Assembly (NCBI GenBank): GCA_947184155.2
Contig: CAMXCT020000465.1
Location: forward strand, 124,001 to 188,000
Direction: 5' to 3'
Length of the DNA stretch: 64,000 bases
Source: Cladocopium goreaui
Taxonomy: Eukaryota > Sar > Dinophyceae > Suessiales > Symbiodiniaceae
This document shows positions 58,776-64,000 of this stretch, piece after piece. A program made the position numbers and the translations under genes. The notes beneath the pieces were generated by a model. That model ran no database searches. It was not told where the DNA came from and saw only the letters and a program-made list of their open reading frames with translations. The first letter of the stretch is position 1. Each line of letters starts with the position of its first letter.

Positions 58776-60739
58776 TCAATGCAGCCCAGACTGCACAGCT
58801 CCGCTCCACACCCTGTCGGACAGGGGTAAACCCTTGGTCGCTCAAGCTCCCGACCGCACTCCAGGCACTTGCCACTGTCATGAACAATGGTGTCGGGCGG
58901 CCTCTTGAAGCAGTTGGCGATTCCTCCACCGCCACCGGTCGTGCTGGCATCTGTGATTGCCACTTCGGTGTCAAACACCGCTCGCAGGTTCATCACCAAG
59001 ATGGGCATCACGGCCATAGTGATGTACACCTCATCCAAAGTGCCTCTGGAGAGGGTGACTCTGCCTTTCTGAGACCTGCCCATATCGACAAAGACCTTCT
59101 CAAGGAATGACATTGCAGGCCTCCTGAAGGCCATTGCAAAGATAGCCTTGCCCACAAAGTGCCTCAGCTCGAATTCAGTCGCCGCTCCTACTCCCAGCAG
59201 GGCTGCACCAAGGCCCATGATGTCGACCTTCTTCACGTGGGCGGCTTCGAATGTCCCTGTCTCGCCATCGATGTCACCCCCTTGCAGGCTTCCATGCACC
59301 GCCCCAACCAGTCTCTTGCCCTGGTTGAGCGGGAGGTCCAACTCATTGCAGGTGTTGACGAAGCGTTGGTGTCGGTGCGAAGGCTGCCCCCGTAGGACCT
59401 CACGGTAGCCAGCACTCACTTTCCGCACCTCGTCATAGCTGTCGAGGTACACCACAGACACCGAGTCGTCGTCAGGGAACCACTTCAGCTTCGAGACTTC
59501 CGACGTCTCCGGCACCTTGCTCAGGCCGAACACCAGGGAGCGGACCACTGTCTGCATCAGCGCCACCGAGTTGATCCAACCCATGGGGACCACCCGCATT
59601 CCAACATAGGCCATCTCGGAGGCTGGCCCTCCAAAGACGGCCGCGCTCACCTGCTTGGCAAATGCGTTGAAGCCCACCCATTGTTGGGGTAACCTGAACA
59701 AATTAAAACAAGATGTCAGATCTTCGCTGTCGATGAGCACCTCCTCGTCTTCGTCAATCTCGAGCATTGCCATCTGTCCCAAGTAAGGTAGATGCTCATC
59801 ATGTCCTGGCATGTGGACCTGGTAGGTGTTCGACGGGACCAAAACACTGATGAACCGTTGCAAGGACTTGGACTCTCCCCCAATGACCTTGACCTTCTTC
59901 ACGGCCCCGGCACCATTCAGGATGGGTAACCCGTTGTGATCCCTGAACAGGCGGTCTGCGGGCACCTGTTCCATCATGCCACGCTCAACTCCAGCGCGGA
60001 CAATAGCTTCCCACTCCTTGTCGTCGGCTCGAACTCGACTGATCGGTGGCTTTTCAGGCCAAGCTGCCTGGGGTAGGAGGCAAGAGGATGGATTCTCCAG
60101 CCACTCTCTAACCTCAGGCGGCACAAACTTCACAGCGTCTTGGATCGCCGCCTCGCCAGGCCGCGGCCAACAAGCAATCACCTTCTCTGCGATGAGGTTC
60201 TCCATGTACTGGACGGGTTCTCCACTGTAGTCGAACCGCACACATCCGATGGCCTCACGACACGCCTTGAAAGGCGCCATCTTGCCTCCTTTCGCTTCAA
60301 AGCGTTTCACCGCCTCAAATAGACGGGTGACCATGAGTTCTTGCGCGGCGCTCAGTTGGGGTGGACCCAATTGCGCCTTTCCGGACATCGCATGGTAGTT
60401 CAACACCTCCACCAAGGTCATGACCCAACTCACCAAAGCTTCATCACGGCCACGTAAAAATTTTTGGCAGAGAGAAACACGTACAGGAAAAAGATTGGAC
60501 GGCTCCGCGGCCAACGGAGTTCCCTCAGCCGGCAAATCCCTTTCAAGCTCAGCTGACAACGCCACAAACTTTGAGAAGGGGGAGTCTAACTCGGGCACCA
60601 AGTCACGCATCCAGTGCATAAACTCTGCAGGCGCCCGGGGTTCCTCCAGGAAGTCACGGAGTGGACTGCCCCACTCGTCGACCGTGTGCATCGCACTGCC
60701 AGACTTGGCAGGTGACCCTGTTGGCACCTCCTCCTTCAT
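58628..60739 (-). CDS. Reverse transcriptase with C-terminal TDAS strand and zinc finger (element 2)
   Basis: 703 aa from ATG 60739, which overlaps the gag stop as ATGA, suggesting termination-reinitiation. The RT core is at about 230-560: an upstream VKKVKVIGG strand, motif A DSEDLTSCFNLF (337-348), motif B VPMGWINS (384-391) and motif C VVYLDSYDE (429-437), where Ser replaces the second Asp of YxDD. A C-terminal extension has ITDASTTGGGGG (595-606), the first strand of an RNase H, then a zinc finger C625-x2-C-x11-C-x3-C-x4-C-x3-C-x3-H-x4-C662, MYND-like in spacing. After about residue 665 the frame probably leaves for the methyltransferase-like frame, and the last 35 residues look like out-of-frame sequence. 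Confidence 0.85.
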   Translation of the reverse strand: MKEEVPTGSPAKSGSAMHTVDEWGSPLRDFLEEPRAPAEFMHWMRDLVPELDSPFSKFVALSAELERDLPAEGTPLAAEPSNLFPVRVSLCQKFLRGRDEALVSWVMTLVEVLNYHAMSGKAQLGPPQLSAAQELMVTRLFEAVKRFEAKGGKMAPFKACREAIGCVRFDYSGEPVQYMENLIAEKVIACWPRPGEAAIQDAVKFVPPEVREWLENPSSCLLPQAAWPEKPPISRVRADDKEWEAIVRAGVERGMMEQVPADRLFRDHNGLPILNGAGAVKKVKVIGGESKSLQRFISVLVPSNTYQVHMPGHDEHLPYLGQMAMLEIDEDEEVLIDSEDLTSCFNLFRLPQQWVGFNAFAKQVSAAVFGGPASEMAYVGMRVVPMGWINSVALMQTVVRSLVFGLSKVPETSEVSKLKWFPDDDSVSVVYLDSYDEVRKVSAGYREVLRGQPSHRHQRFVNTCNELDLPLNQGKRLVGAVHGSLQGGDIDGETGTFEAAHVKKVDIMGLGAALLGVGAATEFELRHFVGKAIFAMAFRRPAMSFLEKVFVDMGRSQKGRVTLSRGTLDEVYITMAVMPILVMNLRAVFDTEVAITDASTTGGGGGIANCFKRPPDTIVHDSGKCLECGRELERPRVYPCPTGCGAELCSLGCIEAHRDGDCKRWRYVESCQSSVSASLGQTPLCPMPSPGKAESRCSRPMTS

Positions 60740-62415
60740 TTGCTCTCCGGCTTCTTGTTTGGCTTCTCCGTCTTGTCCCAGGTGCCTCGGTCGCCCTTGT
60801 CGCGATCCTTGGTCTTGCCCTTGGCCCCCTTGGACTTTCCTTTGCCTTCTGTGACTTCTCGACGCTGCCCTCCTCGGCGGTCGTAGTCCCGCAGCTTCTG
60901 CTCCAGGAGATACTCCTTCGCGACGAACATCTCTTCGTCCTTGTCGAGGAGCATGGAGTTTTCCGGCGGTAGGAGTTCCAGAAACTGGGCCGATCCCCAG
61001 TGGGACTCGTGGCTGGCCCTCTCCACCGCCTTGATCCTTTGAGCCACCACATCGGCTGCTTTTGAAGGCGCTCCTTTTGCTAGAAGGTCCAAGATGGATC
61101 CAAGCGTTTTCAGCTCCCGCGTGGACCGGAGCCCTGCCTTCTGACCTAAGCTCGGCAGCAGGATGGTTAACACGTGGTTCATCGCTACTGCCGGCGTGCG
61201 GTTTCCTTCTGCACGATTCGGCCCTTCCACCCCCCTGGCTGTGGCCTGCTCCATCTTGAGGAGCATCCTTGATGCCAGTCTTCCTGGGTGCCTGTTCGAG
61301 TAAGCCAGCAACCGCTGCTGGCTGCTCCTCGCGGAGGAGGAAGGGCCTTTCCGAAAAGACGACTCCGATGAAGATGAACCTGAGTCGTCCTTCTCCTTGA
61401 ACTTGACTGGAGGTCCTCCACCAAAAGGCCCCCTGTCTTGCTCAGACTCCTTGATCTTCACGTCCACTCCTCGCTTCGGGTGGAACAGTTCCTGTGGGCT
61501 TGCATCCTCAGAATCTCCGGATTCCTCCGGGTGATCAGTCCTTTTCCGCTTGGCCGGCGATCTTGCTCTGCGGCCTCGCTCTTTGGATCCACTCTTGTGG
61601 CGTCGACGCTTCTTCCGCTTCTTGCGGTGCTCTCCCTCGGGCGACTGGTCTCTGGGAGACCGCCCCCGGTGACGATCACGGTCCTCCTCTCTAGTTCGAG
61701 GCTCCCTCTTTTTCTTATCCTTGCCAGACCCGGTAGCCAAACCACGTTCGGGCCTAGGCTTCTTCTTGGTCTTTCGCCGCTCAGCAGCGTCATCCTCGGC
61801 CTTCTTCAATTCGGCCCTCAGCTTCTTGATGCGTCCCTTCATATCTTCGTCTTCCGATGCAGACTCATCAGAAGACCCTGGATCTCCTTCTCCCTCTCCA
61901 GAGGGGTGACGATCATCTTCCCACTCTGCATCAGCCAAAGGCTTTGGCGCCTCTTTGGGTACCCCAAGAGCTCCCTTCAGGTAGGCGTCAAACTTCCCAA
62001 GGCTGAACATGTAGCCGTCATAGATCGCCTTATCTTGTAGCCACGGCACCTGCTTGGCAGTGAGCACCTGTGTGCCCAGATTCCGGTACCGGTCTCCATG
62101 GACCATTGTTGGGTACTTACTGATGGGTGGGCAGTGTTTTGTTGGTGCCCCACACAAGTGGTAAATGCCTTCATCCTTAGAAGGGGCATCTCCACTGTCG
62201 TTCATCCACCAGTGGTAGTAGAGGTCGGCAGCCGCGAGGAACATTGCCTCCAGGACCACCCCACTTTTAGGCCTGGCCACGATCTTCCTGACCCCCAGTA
62301 GGATAGTGCCTTGCTGGTTGCCTGCATCATCGTAGACCTGAAGTTCCAGAGTCTCACCTGGCGCTGCCACAGGTGGTGAACCTCTGCTTGAACCGGCTTT
62401 GTACCAACCGGTCAT
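60736..62415 (-). CDS. Gag-like basic protein (element 2)
   Basis: 559 aa from ATG 62415; the frame is open to a GTG just above. The N-terminal 150 residues form a compact domain with many aromatics. Residues about 190-330 are acidic, then extremely Lys/Arg/Glu-rich with RS and SR dipeptides, typical of RNA binding. A helical domain follows (about 370-500) with PGRLASRMLLKMEQ and TPAVAMNHVLTILLPSLG, and the tail is Lys/Gly-rich. It lies first in the element, directly after repeat A1, and its TGA overlaps the RT start codon. There is no zinc knuckle, unlike Gag of element 1. The Gag assignment is from position and composition. Confidence 0.7.
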   Translation of the reverse strand: MTGWYKAGSSRGSPPVAAPGETLELQVYDDAGNQQGTILLGVRKIVARPKSGVVLEAMFLAAADLYYHWWMNDSGDAPSKDEGIYHLCGAPTKHCPPISKYPTMVHGDRYRNLGTQVLTAKQVPWLQDKAIYDGYMFSLGKFDAYLKGALGVPKEAPKPLADAEWEDDRHPSGEGEGDPGSSDESASEDEDMKGRIKKLRAELKKAEDDAAERRKTKKKPRPERGLATGSGKDKKKREPRTREEDRDRHRGRSPRDQSPEGEHRKKRKKRRRHKSGSKERGRRARSPAKRKRTDHPEESGDSEDASPQELFHPKRGVDVKIKESEQDRGPFGGGPPVKFKEKDDSGSSSSESSFRKGPSSSARSSQQRLLAYSNRHPGRLASRMLLKMEQATARGVEGPNRAEGNRTPAVAMNHVLTILLPSLGQKAGLRSTRELKTLGSILDLLAKGAPSKAADVVAQRIKAVERASHESHWGSAQFLELLPPENSMLLDKDEEMFVAKEYLLEQKLRDYDRRGGQRREVTEGKGKSKGAKGKTKDRDKGDRGTWDKTEKPNKKPESK

Positions 62416-62456
62416 CACATTTCACCCCACCCTTGCCCAGGGTGGGGGTGACTCCT

Positions 62457-62528
62457 TGAGAGGAAAGGCTACAGAGCACGGCATGTTAAATCATCGTGTC
62501 AATCACTACGTTCAACCCACTCAAGGTA
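62457..62528 (-). repeat. Element 2 split repeat A1 (5' terminus)
   Basis: 72 bp matching 56105-56176. It ends where the flanking atacattact microsatellite begins. Confidence 0.93.
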
Positions 62529-62576
62529 ATACATTACTATACATTACTATACATTACTATACATTACTATACATTG
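62529..62576. repeat. 11-bp microsatellite, target of element 2
   Basis: About four to five copies of atacattacta. The left flank of element 2 (about 55787-55811) holds the same motif, so the element interrupts this array. Confidence 0.9.
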
Positions 62577-64000
62577 ATTTCGTTTATTTGGAGACTGATG
62601 TCACATAGCTGACATAGCTATGTATGGCAAAAGCACCAAAAATATCAAAAGCTAATGCCCTTTTGACAAACGTTGCCTCGAACGGATCTTGCATCCTAAT
62701 GTCTGCGGGAGACGGGGCTCACAGGCACTTTGGTTTAGGCGGAACAAGCGGATTGTCCAAACCACGTCTTGTCATTCCAATGCACTTTCAGAGTTGAGAA
62801 AACATGAGGAAACACTGAAGGGACTTATGTCGTTATTCATTTAATTTCTATTTACTTACTTATTGAACTTATTTACTTATTTATATAGTTGATTATAGTT
62901 GTTCAGCTATACTCAGCTGCTTTTTTGGGCATGATCTCGGATGTCCCCGCTAGTCGAGATCAATGCACTCCGAGATTGAGGTCAGCTTTTGCCCCAACTC
63001 ACCTCCGCACCACTGGCAGCACACAAGCTGTAACACTCAAAGCGTCATTGAGAGCTCAACACCAAGGCAATCATATTCGCTACATTTCGCTACATTCTAC
63101 ATGATTCAACACATTTCAAGACATACATGTTGCATATTATTCAGTGCTCTGACGTCTCGCATCTTGTTAACACGTTGATGCCTCGCCACACGGGCAAGCT
63201 TCCTTGGAATCGGCATGAATCAGCAAGCACGGAAACACAGAACTCGGTTCAAGCTTATCGGGCTGATCAATTGCTGCAATGACCAAGGGCGGGACCCCAG
63301 TCGCTAGACCTCAAAACACGAAGAAACCGTTTTAAGATGTGTTGTGAATGTTTGTGAATTGTCTGCTCTAGACTGTAGATACTGTAGACTCTATGCTAAA
63401 CTGCCATGTTTGCGATTCAAAATCGATTTAGGACGCTGACGTCTTTGCTTTTTTGGCTGGAGGGTCATCTGGCCTTCAACGGATTCGGACGATCTCTTGG
63501 CGCGAGTCTGTCGCTTCAAAAATGCAACTTGAATCGGTTCGAACTACAGCGACAGTTGTGTACAGTATGTCTCCATGTCTTCTGTTCTGAGATCACTTGA
63601 AATACACCATGTGACAGCGTGACAGTCGCAGTTCTGGGCTCTCGCGCAGCGAGGGAACCGTGGCGTTCGACTCTTCCCCGGAGGTCTGAGCCTCGGCACA
63701 GCAATCTGTGGATAAGTTTGGGCATCTCATATTCCAAATCGATGCAAATCGTATCATCTCATATCACATATTATCACATAATTGTTGTCATCCTATCACA
63801 TCAATTTCTTGTCATCTCATCTTCCACAAATTGTCCGAATCGAGTTCCAAATCGTTCTCTCAGCTGCAAGCTTTGGAGCTCAGCAAAGCCTCAATTCCAG
63901 TTGCAGCCCGGTCCCGTCTGCTTCCCAAACCAACTCAACTGTGCCAAGCAAACTGAAGAGACCCGCAGCGGCCTCGGCCGCCGCATCTGCACTACCATAG
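62577..64000. other. No gene supported
   Basis: Short ORFs only. The last 150 bp (63850-64000) are GC-rich and open on the plus strand with Ala/Ser/Pro-rich composition. This could be an exon running off the window, but nothing confirms it. Confidence 0.35.

Larger units (their letters stand above)
55812..62528 (-). mobile_element. Element 2: 6.7-kb tyrosine-recombinase retroelement with split direct repeats
   Basis: On the minus strand the order is A1 (62528-62457, 72 bp), Gag, RT, zinc finger, methyltransferase-like domain, RNase H remainder and YR, then B1 (56407-56177, 231 bp), A2 (56176-56105), a 62-bp spacer and B2 (56042-55812). B1 and A2 are contiguous, as in element 1, and the layout is the same A1-[ORFs]-B1-A2-B2. 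The B copies look identical over 231 bp, so the insertion is young, yet pol changes frame four times. Both flanks consist of an atacattac-type short tandem repeat, so the element sits inside a microsatellite and the boundaries are well defined. The gene order (YR last) is that of DIRS/Ngaro elements, unlike element 1. Confidence 0.85.

Overview
The window looks like nuclear DNA of a dinoflagellate, most plausibly a Symbiodiniaceae or related Suessiales alga. The evidence is: gene-poor sequence full of dispersed and tandem repeats; a multi-exon gene whose tiny exons only chain in phase if GT, GC and GA 5' splice sites are all allowed; two large tyrosine-recombinase (YR) retroelements of dinoflagellate style; and a 16-nt exact match to the 3' part of the dinoflagellate trans-spliced leader. 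No rRNA, tRNA, CRISPR array or bacterial-type operon was recognised.

Layout. 1.6-5.0 kb (minus): a secreted, cysteine-rich protein built from thirteen 85-residue units, broken by two one-base deletions. 5.1-23.8 kb: no convincing gene, but several segmental duplications (7.0/22.8 kb, 9.8/20.7 kb, 11.5/12.9 kb) and a degenerate local repeat at 15.4-16.7 kb. 23,882-38,118 (minus): element 1, a 14.2-kb YR retroelement with split direct repeats in the order A1-[ORFs]-B1-A2-B2. It carries an unknown 550-aa ORF, three tandem-repeat arrays (16, 72 and 30 bp units), a YR integrase, a Gag with a CCCH zinc finger, and a cytosine-methyltransferase-like/RT/RNase H polyprotein that is in frame with Gag behind a single TGA. 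Its A repeats hold the spliced-leader relic. 38.9-45.6 kb (minus): a coiled-coil gene reconstructed exon by exon; further minus-strand exon-like islands continue to 55.3 kb and belong to the same gene or to an upstream neighbour. 55,812-62,528 (minus): element 2, a 6.7-kb YR retroelement with the same split-repeat topology, encoding a basic Gag, an RT, a zinc finger plus methyltransferase-like domain lying between two parts of an RNase H, and a YR; its pol region changes frame four times. 62.5-64.0 kb: no supported gene.

How the parts fit. In both elements Gag should package the RNA, RT and RNase H make the cDNA, and the YR should integrate a circular intermediate; the split repeats are the expected signature of that route. 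The repeat copies within each element are identical or nearly so, so both insertions look recent. The shared methyltransferase-like domain suggests that dinoflagellate YR elements carry their own cytosine-methylation-related function. Everything is read by eye; domain calls rest on motifs, not on searches.
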